Notes: a model not told the origin generated them from the letters alone. Positions 25,310 to 35,151 are shown, counted from the stretch's first letter. The stretch is 64,000 nucleotides of DNA from Erythrobacteraceae bacterium (GCA_027486035.1 JAIXPX010000047.1:1-64000), one strand, 5' to 3'. Program-made: numbers and translations.

Positions 25310-26410
25310 ATGAGCCTGCCGCGTATCGCTGTCGATGCGATGGGCGGCGATGAAGGCGTGCGCGTCATGGTCGAAGGCGCGGCGCTCGCCCGCCGCCAGC
25401 ACGAAAAGTTCAAGTTCCTGCTGGTGGGTGACGGTGCGCGCATCGAAGCCGCGCTCGACAACCACCCCAACCTGCGCGCGGCCTCCGAAATTCTCCATTG
25501 CGACGATGTGGTGGGCGGCGACGAGCTGCCCAGCAAGGCGATCCGCCGCGCCAAGACCACCTCGATGGGTCTGGCCGTCAATGCGGTGAAGACGGGTGAC
25601 GCCGGCGCTGCGGTCAGCGCGGGGAACACCGGCGCGCTGATGGCGATGAGCAAGCTCGCGCTGCGCACCATGCCGGGGATCGACCGCCCGGCGCTCGCCG
25701 CGATCATGCCCACGCTGCAATCGCACGACGTGGTGATGCTCGATCTCGGCGCCAATACCGAGGCGGACGCGCGCAACCTCGTCCAGTACGCGGTGATGGG
25801 CGCGGCCTATTCGCGGATCGTCAACGGCTTCGAGCGGCCGGTGGTGCGCCTCCTCAACATCGGCACCGAGGAGATCAAGGGCACCGAGGAATTGCGCGAT
25901 GCTGCCGCCATCCTCGCCGCCGCCTCGGCCGATGGCGGGCTCGCGCTCCAGTTCGACGGCTTTGTCGAGAGCGACAAGATCAACCGCGGCGAGACCCATG
26001 TGGTCGTCACCGACGGCTTTTCCGGCAATATCGCGCTGAAGGCGATCGAAGGCTCGGCGCGCTTCGTCACCGACCTGCTGAAGCAGGCCTTCACCTCCTC
26101 GCTGCGCTCGAAGATCGGCTTCCTCGTCTCGCGCCCTGCGACCGAGCTGCTGCGTCACCATCTCGACCCGAACAACCATAATGGCGCGGTCTTCCTCGGC
26201 CTCAACGGGGTGGTGGTGAAGAGCCACGGCAGCGCCACCGCCAAGGGCGTCGCCCATGCCGTCGCGGTGACCGCGCGCCTGCTCGAGAACAAGCTTACCG
26301 AACGGATCGCGCAGGATCTCTCCGCCCTCGGCGAGGAAAGTCTGCGCCGCAAGGGGCGCACCGCCGCCTCCGCCGCACCCCCCGCGACCGACAGCGAGGC
26401 GACAGCGTGA
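25310..26410 (+). CDS. plsX: Phosphate acyltransferase PlsX
   Basis: A 366-residue peripheral membrane enzyme that converts acyl-ACP plus phosphate to acyl-phosphate, the donor for PlsY in phospholipid synthesis. It shows [13 protein letters not shown] at the N-terminus, [30 protein letters not shown], and [17 protein letters not shown] chose ATG 25310 over 25301 because the GGAG at 25297 sits 9 bases before it but directly abuts the earlier ATG. The C-terminal tail is Ala-rich. Its stop overlaps the GTG start of fabH. Confidence 0.96.
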   Translation: MSLPRIAVDAMGGDEGVRVMVEGAALARRQHEKFKFLLVGDGARIEAALDNHPNLRAASEILHCDDVVGGDELPSKAIRRAKTTSMGLAVNAVKTGDAGAAVSAGNTGALMAMSKLALRTMPGIDRPALAAIMPTLQSHDVVMLDLGANTEADARNLVQYAVMGAAYSRIVNGFERPVVRLLNIGTEEIKGTEELRDAAAILAAASADGGLALQFDGFVESDKINRGETHVVVTDGFSGNIALKAIEGSARFVTDLLKQAFTSSLRSKIGFLVSRPATELLRHHLDPNNHNGAVFLGLNGVVVKSHGSATAKGVAHAVAVTARLLENKLTERIAQDLSALGEESLRRKGRTAASAAPPATDSEATA

Positions 26411-27372
26411 GTGGTTCGCGGCTGCTCGGGACGGGCTCGGCGCTGCCACGGCGGGTCGTCACCAATGCCGAACTGGCGCAGAAGGTCGACACCTCGGACG
26501 AGTGGATCGTGGCGCGCACCGGTATCCGCCAGCGCCATATCGCCGGGCCGGACGAGACCACCTCCACCCTCGCCATCGCCGCCGCGCGGGCCGCGCTGGC
26601 CGATGCCGGGGTCGAGGCGTCGAGCATCGGCCTCATCATCCTTGCAACAGCCACGCCCGACAACACCTTTCCCGCCACCGCCACCAAGGTGCAGGCCGCG
26701 CTCGGCTGCCAGGGCGGCGTCGCCTTCGACGTTGCGGCGGTGTGCTCGGGCTTCCTCTACGCGCTCGCCACGGCCGATTCGCTGCTGCGCACCGGCATGG
26801 CCCGGCGCGCTTTGGTGATCGGCGCGGAAACCTTCAGCCGCATCCTCGACTGGGAGGACCGCACCACCTGCGTCCTGTTCGGCGACGGGGCCGGCGCGGT
26901 GGTGCTCGAAGCGCCCTCGGACCAGAGCGAAGGGGTCGGCATCCTCGCCACCAGGCTCCATGCCGATGGCGACCAGCACGATCTGCTCTATGTCGACGGC
27001 GGCCCCTCGACCACGCAGACCGTCGGCCATGTGCGGATGCGCGGACAGGAAGTGTTCCGCCATGCGGTGGTCAATCTGTCGGATGTGCTCAAGGAAGTGC
27101 TTGAAGAAACAGGGATTTCCCCGCAGGATCTCGACTGGGTCGTGCCCCACCAGGCCAATGCCCGGATCCTCGATGCGACCGCCCGCAAGCTCGGAATTTC
27201 GCCGGAGAAAGTGGTCGTGACAGTCGACCGCCACGCCAACACCTCGGCCGCGTCGGTGCCGCTCGCGCTCGACATCGCGCGCAAGGACGGGCGGATCAAG
27301 ACGGGCGATCTCGTCATGCTTGAGGCGATGGGCGGCGGCTTCACCTGGGGTGCGAGTCTGATCCGCATGTGA
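26407..27372 (+). CDS. fabH: Beta-ketoacyl-ACP synthase III
   Basis: A 321-residue thiolase-fold enzyme starting fatty-acid synthesis by condensing acetyl-CoA with malonyl-ACP. Cys113 in [11 protein letters not shown], His in VPHQANARI and Asn in [12 protein letters not shown] form the catalytic triad. [10 protein letters not shown] and [17 protein letters not shown] are family signatures. Translation starts at a GTG (26407) that overlaps the plsX stop (GTGA), so the genes are coupled. A 141-base gap separates it from ihfA, enough for a separate ihfA promoter. Confidence 0.96.
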   Translation: MSGSRLLGTGSALPRRVVTNAELAQKVDTSDEWIVARTGIRQRHIAGPDETTSTLAIAAARAALADAGVEASSIGLIILATATPDNTFPATATKVQAALGCQGGVAFDVAAVCSGFLYALATADSLLRTGMARRALVIGAETFSRILDWEDRTTCVLFGDGAGAVVLEAPSDQSEGVGILATRLHADGDQHDLLYVDGGPSTTQTVGHVRMRGQEVFRHAVVNLSDVLKEVLEETGISPQDLDWVVPHQANARILDATARKLGISPEKVVVTVDRHANTSAASVPLALDIARKDGRIKTGDLVMLEAMGGGFTWGASLIRM

Positions 27373-27513
27373 GCCGCGGCGGTACCTTTGCTTGCCACGT
27401 CCTAACACAATTGCTGAAAACTCACAGGATCTGGCGGCATCGCTTTGCAAAAGCGCCGGAAAACCCGTAAGCTCCAAGTCTTCGTTCGGGTCGCGCCGCG
27501 AAGGAGAAATCGC

Positions 27514-27813
27514 ATGATGCGTTCGGTTGGCACTTTGACCCGCGCCGATCTGGCAGAAACCATCAACCGCAAGATGGGTTTCAGCCGCGCTGAATCGCTC
27601 GACATGGTCGAAGCGATCCTCGGCAAAATGAGCGACGCTCTCGCCCGGGGCGAGAATGTCAAGATCTCGGGCTTCGGCAGCTTTGTGCTGCGCGACAAGA
27701 ACGAGCGGATCGGCCGCAATCCCAAGACCGGGATCGAGGTGCCGATCACGCCGCGCCGCGTCATGACGTTCCGGGCGAGCCAGCTCCTCAAGGAACGCAT
27801 TGTCAAGGGATGA
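27514..27813 (+). CDS. ihfA: Integration host factor subunit alpha
   Basis: A 99-residue HU/IHF-family DNA-bending protein. [19 protein letters not shown] opens the dimerisation helices, [25 protein letters not shown] gives the beta-arm with Asn-Pro that intercalates DNA, and the tail ([12 protein letters not shown]) closes the fold. GAAGGAGAAATC precedes the ATG-ATG pair at 27514. The alpha identity follows from the position after fabH and before a MerR gene, as in many alphaproteobacteria, and from the [12 protein letters not shown] ending. Confidence 0.94.
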   Translation: MMRSVGTLTRADLAETINRKMGFSRAESLDMVEAILGKMSDALARGENVKISGFGSFVLRDKNERIGRNPKTGIEVPITPRRVMTFRASQLLKERIVKG

Positions 27814-27833
27814 GACAGCACAGGTGAGGCCAG

Positions 27834-28238
27834 ATGACCGCATTCGATGACGGCAAGGACGAGGGCGCGTTGCGCACCATCGGCGAAGTCAGCGAGGCGC
27901 TGGGCATCCGGCCTCACGTGCTGCGGTACTGGGAAGCGCAGTTCCCGCTGCTCAAACCGCTGAAGCGCAGCGGCGGGCGGCGCTATTATCGCCCGGCCGA
28001 CATCCAGATGGTCAAGACCATCGACCGGCTCGTCAATCGTGAAGGCTATACCCTGAAGGGCGCCGAAGCGGTGCTGCGCGCAAGCGCCAGGGCCGCGCCG
28101 GCCACCCCGTCAGCGGCCGCAGCTGAGCAGGCCGCCCCCGGCGTGCGCCTGATGGTCGCCGAAGGGCCCGAGATGGCAGAGATCATCGCCGGCCTGAAAG
28201 CGGTGCGCGCGCGCCTCGCTGCCGCCCTCGCGACCTGA
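27834..28238 (+). CDS. MerR family transcriptional regulator
   Basis: A 134-residue protein with an N-terminal winged helix-turn-helix: LRTIGEVSEALGIRPHVLRYWE (about 12-33), then FPLLKPLKRSGGRRYYRPAD and LVNREGYTLKGAEAVLR. There is no C-terminal cysteine cluster, so it is not a metal sensor. The tail is Ala-rich, ending in a short helix. It follows ihfA by 20 bases, the usual position of this orphan MerR in alphaproteobacteria. The target is unknown. Its stop is 8 bases from the end of the convergent smc gene. Confidence 0.92.
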   Translation: MTAFDDGKDEGALRTIGEVSEALGIRPHVLRYWEAQFPLLKPLKRSGGRRYYRPADIQMVKTIDRLVNREGYTLKGAEAVLRASARAAPATPSAAAAEQAAPGVRLMVAEGPEMAEIIAGLKAVRARLAAALAT

Positions 28239-28245
28239 GCCCGCC

Positions 28246-31200
28246 TTACTCCGCCGCCAGCAGCGCGGCCTCTCCCAGATCGACGCTGACGAGCCGCGAG
28301 ACGCCCTTTTCCGCCATCGTCACCCCGAACAGCCGGTGCATCCGGCTCATCGTCACCGCATTGTGGGTGACGATCAGATAGCGCGTGGTGGTGGTGGCGA
28401 CCATCGATTCGAGCAGGTCGCAGAAGCGTTCGACATTGGCATCGTCGAGCGGCGCGTCGACTTCGTCGAGCACGCAGATCGGCGCGGGGTTGGTGAGGAA
28501 CAGCGCGAAGATCAGGGCCGTCGCCGTCAGCGCCTGCTCGCCGCCTGACAGCAGCGAGAGCGATTGCAGCCGCTTGCCCGGCGGCTGGGCGTAGATTTCC
28601 AGCCCGGCCTCGAGCGGATCGTCGCTATCGACCAGCGCGAGATGCGCCTGCCCGCCTTCGAACAGGCGGGTGAAGAGCACGCGGAAATGCCCGTCGACCG
28701 CTTCGAAGGCGGCGCGCAGCCGCTCGCGGCCCTCGCGGTTGAGGCTGCCGATCGAGCCGCGCAGGCGGGCGATCGCCTCGACCAGTTCGGCCTGCTCCTC
28801 GGCGCTGCTGCCATGTTCCTGCTCGATCCGGGCGAGTTCGTCGGCGGCGACGAGATTGACCGGGCCAATCCGCTCGCGCGCGGCGGTGAGCTTTTCGAGT
28901 TCGGCGGATTCCTCGGCTGCCTGCGCCAGATCGCCTTCGTCGAAGCCGAAGCGCTGGCCGAGCAGCGGCGGCGGGCACTGGAAGCGCTCGCCCGAAATGC
29001 GCGCCATCTCGGCGCGGCGAAGTTCCTCGTTCTCGGCCCGTGCGGCAAGGCTGGCGCGGCTCTCGCGCGCCTGGGCGAGGACTTCGGTGCGCTGGCTGAG
29101 CGTGGTGTCGGCGATGCGCTGCCGGCTGTCGGCCTCGCGCATGGCTGCATCGGCTGCGGCGAGTTCCTGCGCCAGCCGCTTGGCGGTCGCCTCGCCCGCG
29201 TCGATCTCGGCGGCGAGGGCTGCGGGCTTGGCCGCATGGACGGCTTCTTCCTCCGCGATTTCGGCGAGGCGGCGTGCGGTTTCGGCCATGCGGCGCTCGG
29301 CATCCGAGGCGCGGGCCTGCCAGCCGGCGTGGTCGGCCTGCTGGGCTGCGAGCCGCTCACGGTGCGCGGCAAGCGCCTGATCCTGCGCGGCGAGATCGGC
29401 GAGGGCGGCCTGCACTGCGGCGCGGGCGGCGGCGTTCCTCGCCTGTGCGGCCTCGAGCGCCGCGCGGCCTGCGTCGCGGGCCGGGAGCTTCTCGCGCGCG
29501 GCGCAGGCGGCCGCGACATCGGCTTTGGCAGCGGCGATCTGGACGGCGATGTCACCGGCACTGGCGGCGAGTTCGGCAAGCCGCGCGGCGAGGCGCTCCT
29601 TGGCCGCCTCGGCCTGGTCGAGCCGGCGCAGGGCCTGCCGCTCGGCCTCGATCGCGGCGGCGATGCCGCGCTCCTGCGCGACAAGATCGGTCTGGAGCGC
29701 TGCCAGCGCCTCGCGCACGGCCTTGTCCCCGGCCTCGGCCCTGGTGGCAGCGTCGCGCAAGGGGGGCAGGGCGGCTTCAAGCTCGGCAAAGCGGTTGGCG
29801 GCTTCGAGCCGGGCGGCTTCAGCCGCGCCTTCGCCGCGCGCCACAAAGCCGTCCCAGCGCCTGAGGTGCCCGGCGCGGGTGACGAGCCATTCGCCGGGAG
29901 CCAGCGCGCGGCCGTCATCCTCCTCGAGGCAGTGGACGAGGGCGAGGCGGGCGGCGAGTTCTGCGGGGCAGTCCGAAAGGCGCGACAGAAGGCTGCCCGC
30001 GACCGGCCTGGGGGCATTCGCTCCCGTCCAGAAGCGCCCGTCCTGCGGCGTGGCAGGTGCGCCCAGCGGCGATTTGCCATCGCGCCCCAGCACTGCGGCA
30101 AGCGCGCGTTCGTAGCCGGGGGCAACGCTCACCTTGTCGAGCGGGGTCGCAAGGCCCTGCCGCCCGGCCTCGCGCTTGGCGCGCGCCTCGCGGTCGCGGG
30201 CAAGCGCGGCGTGTTCCCGCTCGACCCCGGCAAGCTCGGCGCGGGCTGCGGCAAGCGCGGAGGCGGCCTCGTCGCGCGCGGCCTGCAATTCGCCCTTGCG
30301 CCCCTGATCTGCCGCGAGCCTTGCGCGCAGGCCTTCGAGTTCCTCCGCTGCCGCTGCGGCCGCCGCGCGCGCGGCGATCACGTCGGCCTCGGGATCGCCG
30401 CTGGCGGCGAGTTCGGCGCGGGTGCGTTCGAGCCGGTCGGCCTCGGCCTCGATCCGGGCGAGGCGCGCCTCGGCCTGTTCGACCGCGGCTTCGGCAACGC
30501 GCCATTCGGCCTCGACCCCGGCCTGATCGGCGGTGGCCTTGGCGAGGGCGAGTTCGGCGGCACGGCTGGCGCGTTCCTTGTCCTCGGCCTTTTCGGCGAT
30601 GAGGGGGCGCGCGGCCGCGGCGTTATCCACCGCCTCGCGGCTGACGGCAAGTTCGTCAGTAAGCCGTGCCAGCGCCTCGACCGCCGCGCCGGTCAGGCGG
30701 TCGGCATCGGAGCGATCCTCCTCCAGCCGGGTGCGCTGGCGGGCAAGATCGGCGAGGCGGGTCTCAGCGGCATCGAGCTTCTCGGCGAGCGCGGCCATGC
30801 GGTGCCCGTGGGCGCTGGCATCGTCGCGCCGGTCAGCAAGCTCGTCGCGCGCTTCGGAGAGCGCCTGGGCCGCGGCAGCCTGCTCCTGCTGGGCGATCCC
30901 GACGGCAGCTTGCGCCTCGGCGACCCGGGCCTCGGCGCCCTCGGCCGCCGCCCGGGCCATCTTCGCCGCCTCGGCGGCCTCGCGCCAGCGGGCGAACAGC
31001 AGCCGCGCTTCGGCGGCCTGGATGCGGGTGGTGAGTTCGGTGTAGCGCTCGGCCTGCTTGGCCTGGCGCTTCAGACTCGCGATCTGCGCGTCGAGCCCCG
31101 CCATCAGGTCTTCGAGCCGGGCGAGGTTCGCCTCGGCGCCGCGCAGCTTGCTCTCGGCATCCTTGCGGCGGACATGGAGGCCCGCGATCCCTGCCGCCTC

Positions 31201-31668
31201 TTCGAGCATCGCCCGGCGCTCGGCGGGCTTGGCGGCGATCACCTGCGCGATCTTGCCCTGGCTGACGAGCGCGGGGGAATGGGCACCGGTCGCGGCATCG
31301 GCGAAGGTGAGGGCGACATCCTTGGCGCGCACGTCGCGGCCGTTGACGCGGTAGGCAGAGCCCGCGCCGCGCTCGATCCGGCGGGTGACGACCAGCTCAT
31401 CGCCGCGATCATCGCTCGCCTGGAGCACCACTTCGGCGAAATCGCGCGGCGGGCGGGTGGAGGTGCCCGCGAAGATCACGTCCTCCATCCCGCCCGATCG
31501 CATCGACTTGGCCGAGGTCTCCCCCATGACCCAGCGGATCGCTTCGAGCAGGTTGGACTTGCCGCAGCCGTTGGGGCCGACGACGCCAGTCAGCCCCGGC
31601 TCAATGCGCAGTTCCGCCGGCTCGACGAAGCTTTTGAAGCCGCTGAGCTTGAGCCGGTGGATCTGCAT
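28246..31668 (-). CDS. smc: Chromosome segregation protein SMC
   Basis: A 1140-residue condensin ATPase that loads at parS via ParB and compacts and separates sister chromosomes. It shows Walker A GPNGCGKSN (31-39), long Ala/Glu/Arg-rich coiled coils, a hinge near residues 500-620 (SPLGAPATPQDGRFW), and a C-terminal head with signature LSGGEQALTA and Walker B VLDEVDAPLDDANVERF. The starting MQIHRLKLSGFKSFVEP is the family norm. Two parS sites in this same window make functional sense of the neighbourhood. Downstream genes on this strand encode two DsbA-like proteins and DciA upstream of it. Confidence 0.97.
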   Translation of the reverse strand: MQIHRLKLSGFKSFVEPAELRIEPGLTGVVGPNGCGKSNLLEAIRWVMGETSAKSMRSGGMEDVIFAGTSTRPPRDFAEVVLQASDDRGDELVVTRRIERGAGSAYRVNGRDVRAKDVALTFADAATGAHSPALVSQGKIAQVIAAKPAERRAMLEEAAGIAGLHVRRKDAESKLRGAEANLARLEDLMAGLDAQIASLKRQAKQAERYTELTTRIQAAEARLLFARWREAAEAAKMARAAAEGAEARVAEAQAAVGIAQQEQAAAAQALSEARDELADRRDDASAHGHRMAALAEKLDAAETRLADLARQRTRLEEDRSDADRLTGAAVEALARLTDELAVSREAVDNAAAARPLIAEKAEDKERASRAAELALAKATADQAGVEAEWRVAEAAVEQAEARLARIEAEADRLERTRAELAASGDPEADVIAARAAAAAAAEELEGLRARLAADQGRKGELQAARDEAASALAAARAELAGVEREHAALARDREARAKREAGRQGLATPLDKVSVAPGYERALAAVLGRDGKSPLGAPATPQDGRFWTGANAPRPVAGSLLSRLSDCPAELAARLALVHCLEEDDGRALAPGEWLVTRAGHLRRWDGFVARGEGAAEAARLEAANRFAELEAALPPLRDAATRAEAGDKAVREALAALQTDLVAQERGIAAAIEAERQALRRLDQAEAAKERLAARLAELAASAGDIAVQIAAAKADVAAACAAREKLPARDAGRAALEAAQARNAAARAAVQAALADLAAQDQALAAHRERLAAQQADHAGWQARASDAERRMAETARRLAEIAEEEAVHAAKPAALAAEIDAGEATAKRLAQELAAADAAMREADSRQRIADTTLSQRTEVLAQARESRASLAARAENEELRRAEMARISGERFQCPPPLLGQRFGFDEGDLAQAAEESAELEKLTAARERIGPVNLVAADELARIEQEHGSSAEEQAELVEAIARLRGSIGSLNREGRERLRAAFEAVDGHFRVLFTRLFEGGQAHLALVDSDDPLEAGLEIYAQPPGKRLQSLSLLSGGEQALTATALIFALFLTNPAPICVLDEVDAPLDDANVERFCDLLESMVATTTTRYLIVTHNAVTMSRMHRLFGVTMAEKGVSRLVSVDLGEAALLAAE

Positions 31669-31689
31669 CGGCTGACCTGGCCGTCAGCC

Positions 31690-32439
31690 TCAGCGCGCGC
31701 CGGCGCGCTGGAGCAGGGGTTCGAGCTGCGCCCAGCTTCCGGCATCGAGCTTCTGGCCGTTGAGCAGGAAGGTCGGGGTCTGGTTGATCCCGTCTTCGGT
31801 CGCATAGCCTTCCGAGATCTTGGAAAGCTTCTCGAGGCTGGCGAAATCGGCCATGCAGGTGCGTGCCTGGTCCTCGCTGATCCCGCGCGCGGCGAAGAAT
31901 TCGTAGAGGCCGGTCAGCGCGCCGAATTGCACGAAGCGCTGGTTTGCGGGCAGGGCGTTGACGCTTTCGAGCGCGGCCTGGTTGGCATAGGCGCGTTCCT
32001 GGATCGGCTGGAGGTTCGCCCACACCTGGTCGGCCAGCGGCAGGGCTGCCTCGGGGTTGGAGCAGCCGATCAGGCGGGTCAGCGCCAGATCGAGCGGGCC
32101 ATGGATCAGGAAGCTGCGGAATTCGAAGCTGACGCGGCCGGAATTGACGTAATTCGCCAGCAGCGGCTCCATGCCCTCACCCGCAAAGCGCGCGCAGGCC
32201 GGGCAGGTGAGCGAGCCGTATTCGACCAGCTTGAGCGGGGCATCGGGGTTGCCGACAAGATAGCCGCCTTCCTCGGTGGTGGCGACCTTCTGCGACCAGC
32301 TCGTGCCGGCCGGCGCGGCGACCACCGGCAGGGGTTCGCCGCTGGCTGCGGCGCCGCCGGTCGCATCGTCACCGCAAGCCGCCAGCATCAGCGGCGCAAA
32401 GGCGACGAGCGAGAGCGAAGCGAAGCGTTTCATGTTCAT
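31690..32439 (-). CDS. DsbA-like thioredoxin-fold lipoprotein
   Basis: A 249-residue periplasmic protein with a lipoprotein signal (LMLAAC, Cys22 lipidated) and a thioredoxin fold of the DsbA type with active site CPAC (Cys79, Cys82) in GSLTCPACARF. The helical insertion follows, and the QTPTFLLNG cis-Pro loop is near the C-terminus. It oxidises or isomerises periplasmic thiols. Start ATG 32439 is inferred from the lipoprotein signal; an ATG six bases further in and one four codons upstream are alternatives. It shares order and shape with the next gene, suggesting tandem duplication followed by divergence (CPAC/CPHC). It is encoded upstream of smc on the same strand. Confidence 0.88.
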   Translation of the reverse strand: MNMKRFASLSLVAFAPLMLAACGDDATGGAAASGEPLPVVAAPAGTSWSQKVATTEEGGYLVGNPDAPLKLVEYGSLTCPACARFAGEGMEPLLANYVNSGRVSFEFRSFLIHGPLDLALTRLIGCSNPEAALPLADQVWANLQPIQERAYANQAALESVNALPANQRFVQFGALTGLYEFFAARGISEDQARTCMADFASLEKLSKISEGYATEDGINQTPTFLLNGQKLDAGSWAQLEPLLQRAGAR

Positions 32440-32535
32440 CGGGCAAGCCATCCTCAGGTATCAAAGCGCGCAGGATAGCCCCTCACGCGGGTGCGCAGCA
32501 AGCGCGCGCGTGGGGGCCTGTGAAAAAGTCAGGCG

Positions 32536-33309
32536 TCAGTTCGCAGGCGGAGCAAAGCGCGCCGCCAGCACCGGGTAGAGGCTTTCCCAGCCATAGACAT
32601 CGGCGAGCAGCTTGCCGTCGAGAGCGAAGCTCGGCGTGCCCCGGACAGCGAATTCGGCGGTGTCGGCCTCGTCGATCGCGATCAGCCTGCGCGCGGCGGC
32701 ATCATTGGCAAGGCAGGCGTCGAGCTCGGCCCGCGATTGCCCGCGCGCGGCGGCAACGAGGTCGGCAAGGCCGAGCGCGCTCGCGGCGTTCATGCGGCCC
32801 GCCTTGTCGGCGCGCTCCCAGATCGCCTGCTGGCTCGCTGGCGCGGCGCGGGCCTTGCCGAGCCAGACCGCCTGATTGAGCATCAGCGCCTGGTGGCGCG
32901 CCTTGAAGCCGGCCGGATCGCCGCAGCCGGCGAGGAGCGCGGCGGTGATATCGAGCCCGCTGTGGATCTGGGTGCGCACCTCGAGCGAGAGCTTGCCCGG
33001 CGCGATCAGCACGATCTCGAGCGGCGGTTCGCCGCGCGCCGCGAAGGCCGCGCAATGCGGGCAGGTGTAGCTGATAAACTCGGTGAGCGTGGCGGGCGCA
33101 TCGGGATTGCCGATTACATGGCCGCGCTCGCTGCGGCGGATGGTGCTGGCCCAGCTGCTGGGGTTCTCGCGGGGTGCAAAGGCGCTGCCCCGGCGCGCAA
33201 GATCCTGCGCGGCCGGGCGGGCCGGCTGGGGCCGGGGCGTCTGCTGGGCAGCGGCAGGGCCGGCGGCGAGCACCAGGGCGGCAGCGGCAAGGAGCGGGGG
33301 CTTGATCAT
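32536..33309 (-). CDS. DsbA family thiol:disulfide oxidoreductase, periplasmic
   Basis: A 257-residue exported protein with signal peptide MIKPPLLAAAALVLAAGPAAA, a Pro/Arg-rich linker (about 22-50), and a thioredoxin fold with CPHC (Cys83, Cys86) in FISYTCPHCAAF, the classical DsbA active site. The helical lid and VRGTPSFALDG cis-Pro loop follow. It probably introduces disulfides into secreted proteins, alongside the lipoprotein paralogue encoded 96 bases downstream. Its ATG overlaps the stop of dciA (ATGA), so it is coupled to dciA. Confidence 0.9.
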   Translation of the reverse strand: MIKPPLLAAAALVLAAGPAAAQQTPRPQPARPAAQDLARRGSAFAPRENPSSWASTIRRSERGHVIGNPDAPATLTEFISYTCPHCAAFAARGEPPLEIVLIAPGKLSLEVRTQIHSGLDITAALLAGCGDPAGFKARHQALMLNQAVWLGKARAAPASQQAIWERADKAGRMNAASALGLADLVAAARGQSRAELDACLANDAAARRLIAIDEADTAEFAVRGTPSFALDGKLLADVYGWESLYPVLAARFAPPAN

Positions 33310-33860
33310 CTGTTGTCGTCTTCCGGAGGGGTCGGCGCCTCGCTGTTCGAGAGGCTGCGGGCAAGGGACTCAAGAACGGTGCGCAATTCGGGGTCGCCGA
33401 TATCGCGCAAGCTGTCGCCGAGCTCCAGCGGGATCGGCTTCAGGGAGGGCGGAGGCTTGGCCGGCCTGCCCTCGGCGGGCGGGATGACCGCGCCCTGCCG
33501 CAGCTTGACGCGGGCGACGGCGCGGTAGCCGAAGAAGCGGTTCACCCGCTCGATGATCTCCGGGATGACCTGCTCGATCAGCGGCGCATGGGCCGGGACG
33601 ACAACGAGCTGGAGGATGCCCTCCGCCTTCTCGCCGGGAGGAAAGCGGATCGCCTCCGGGCTGCACACGCGGGCGTGGCGCGGGCCGACGATCTCGGGCC
33701 AGCGGGTCACGACCGAGGACTGCACGAAGCCGAAGCGGCGGAAGGCGGTGCGGCCGATCTCGGGCATGAGATCGCCGATCGCCTTGGCGCCCTGTCCGCG
33801 CGGGCGGGCATAGGGTTTGATTTGGCCCTTCTTGCCCGAGGTGGTCTTGTCGCTTCCCAT
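33306..33860 (-). CDS. dciA: DciA family protein (DUF721), replicative helicase loader
   Basis: A 184-residue basic protein with the DUF721/DciA core: IGDLMPEIGRTAFRRFGF, then VVTRWPEIVGPRHARVCSPE, VVPAHAPLIEQVIPEIIERVN and FFGYRAVARVKLRQ. DciA proteins load DnaB helicase in bacteria lacking DnaC or DnaI. The C-terminal third is Pro-rich and low in order. Start ATG 33860 (MGSDKTTSGKK) is inferred; one five codons upstream is also possible. It is divergent from mutY with only 29 bases between the two starts, so they share a very compact promoter region. Confidence 0.88.
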   Translation of the reverse strand: MGSDKTTSGKKGQIKPYARPRGQGAKAIGDLMPEIGRTAFRRFGFVQSSVVTRWPEIVGPRHARVCSPEAIRFPPGEKAEGILQLVVVPAHAPLIEQVIPEIIERVNRFFGYRAVARVKLRQGAVIPPAEGRPAKPPPSLKPIPLELGDSLRDIGDPELRTVLESLARSLSNSEAPTPPEDDNR

Positions 33861-33889
33861 GATCGCCACGGCCATGCCATAGGCCGCGC

Positions 33890-34933
33890 GTGACCGCCAG
33901 CATCTCCGCTTCGCTTCTCGACTGGTATGACGCGAACGCCCGCGACCTGCCGTGGCGCCTGCCGCCGGGGGTGCCGCTGCCGGACGATGCCGACTGGCCC
34001 TATCGCGTGTGGCTGTCCGAGGTGATGCTCCAGCAGACCACGGTGGCGGCGGTGAAGCCCTACTTCGCCCGGTTCACCGCCCTGTGGCCGAGCGTCGATG
34101 CGCTCGCCGCCGCGAGCGATGACGACGTCATGGCGGCATGGGCGGGGCTCGGCTATTACTCGCGTGCCCGCAATCTGGTGAAATGCGCCCGTGCGGTGGC
34201 GGAAAGGGGCGGCTTTCCCGCGACCGAGGCGGAACTGCGCGCGCTCCCCGGTCTGGGCGACTACACCGCCGCTGCCGTCGCTGCGATCGCCTTCGGAAAG
34301 CCTGCGGTGGTGGTCGATGCCAATGTCGAGCGGGTGGTGGCACGGCTTTTCGCCATCGATGCGCCGCTGCCGGGGGCGCGGAAGGCCATCCGCGCCGCCG
34401 CCGCCACGATCACGCCCGAGAAGCGCGCCGGCGACTTTGCCCAGGCGATGATGGATCTCGGCAGCCAGGTCTGCACCGGCAAGGCGCCGCGCTGTCTGCT
34501 CTGCCCGCTGGCCGACGCGTGCAAGGGCCGCAAGGCGGGGGAGCCGGCGCGCCTTCCCGTCAAGCCGCCGAAGAAGGCCGTCCCCGAGCGGCATGGCACC
34601 GCTTTCTGGATCACGCGCAGGCAGGGGCGCGAGGTCTGGCTCGTCACCCGGCCCGGCACGGGGATGCTCGGCGGGATGCGCGCTCTGCCCGACGACGGCT
34701 GGAGCGCGCGCGCCGATGGCTCGGGCGCGCCGCCGCTGGCGGGCGACTGGCGCGTGCTGGGTGCGGTGCGGCACGGCTTTACCCATGCCCATCTCACGCT
34801 CGAGGTGAGGGCGCTGGAAAGCGAAGGGCAGCCGCCGGGCGAGGGCCAGTGGTGGGCGGTCGCGCGGATCGGCGAGGCGGGGCTTGCGACCCTGTTTGCC
34901 AGGGCCGCAGCGCTTGCCCTCGCCGGGGCTTAG
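33890..34933 (+). CDS. mutY: A/G-specific adenine DNA glycosylase
   Basis: A 347-residue base-excision enzyme that removes adenine opposite 8-oxoguanine. The catalytic domain shows WLSEVMLQQTTV (with the catalytic Glu) and the helix-hairpin-helix LPGLGDYTAAAVAAIAFGKP with Asp in VVDANVERV. The 4Fe-4S ligands are CTGKAPRCLLCPLADAC. The C-terminal Nudix-like MutY_C domain (about 225-345) recognises 8-oxoG. GTG start at 33890 on a 29-base divergent gap with dciA. The stop codon overlaps that of the convergent small membrane gene by 4 bases. Confidence 0.95.
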   Translation: MTASISASLLDWYDANARDLPWRLPPGVPLPDDADWPYRVWLSEVMLQQTTVAAVKPYFARFTALWPSVDALAAASDDDVMAAWAGLGYYSRARNLVKCARAVAERGGFPATEAELRALPGLGDYTAAAVAAIAFGKPAVVVDANVERVVARLFAIDAPLPGARKAIRAAAATITPEKRAGDFAQAMMDLGSQVCTGKAPRCLLCPLADACKGRKAGEPARLPVKPPKKAVPERHGTAFWITRRQGREVWLVTRPGTGMLGGMRALPDDGWSARADGSGAPPLAGDWRVLGAVRHGFTHAHLTLEVRALESEGQPPGEGQWWAVARIGEAGLATLFARAAALALAGA

Positions 34934-35151
34934 AAGATCCCGCCGCCAAGGCTCAGGCGCACGCCCGCCACCAGCAGCACCACAAGGCAAAAATTGCGCC
35001 CCCCGTCGCGCGACGAGAGCGCGCCAAGGATCACCCCGAGGGCGATCAACGGCAGGGCGAACCAGTTGAGCGCCCCCAGAAACGGGATCTGCGCCGGGAT
35101 CACGATCACGAGGCTAACGAGGCCGATGAGGTAGGCGAGGATATTGAACAT
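34930..35151 (-). CDS. Small conserved membrane protein (73 aa)
   Basis: A 73-residue hydrophobic protein with two or three membrane segments (MFNILAYLIGLVSLVIVIP; ALNWFALPLIALGVILGAL; FCLVVLLVAGVRLSLGGG) and a charged SSRDGGRN loop between the last two. It has no recognisable domain and resembles uncharacterised proteins of about this size found next to mutY in sphingomonads. It ends tail to tail with mutY, sharing 4 bases of stop codon. Function unknown. Confidence 0.78.
   Translation of the reverse strand: MFNILAYLIGLVSLVIVIPAQIPFLGALNWFALPLIALGVILGALSSRDGGRNFCLVVLLVAGVRLSLGGGIF

Noticed and set aside
28564-32478. A very long open frame on the plus strand opposite smc (over 1300 codons)
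   Set aside because: It is antisense to smc, which has all SMC motifs. The frame is open only because GC-rich third codon positions remove stops on the opposite strand, and it has no recognisable domains.
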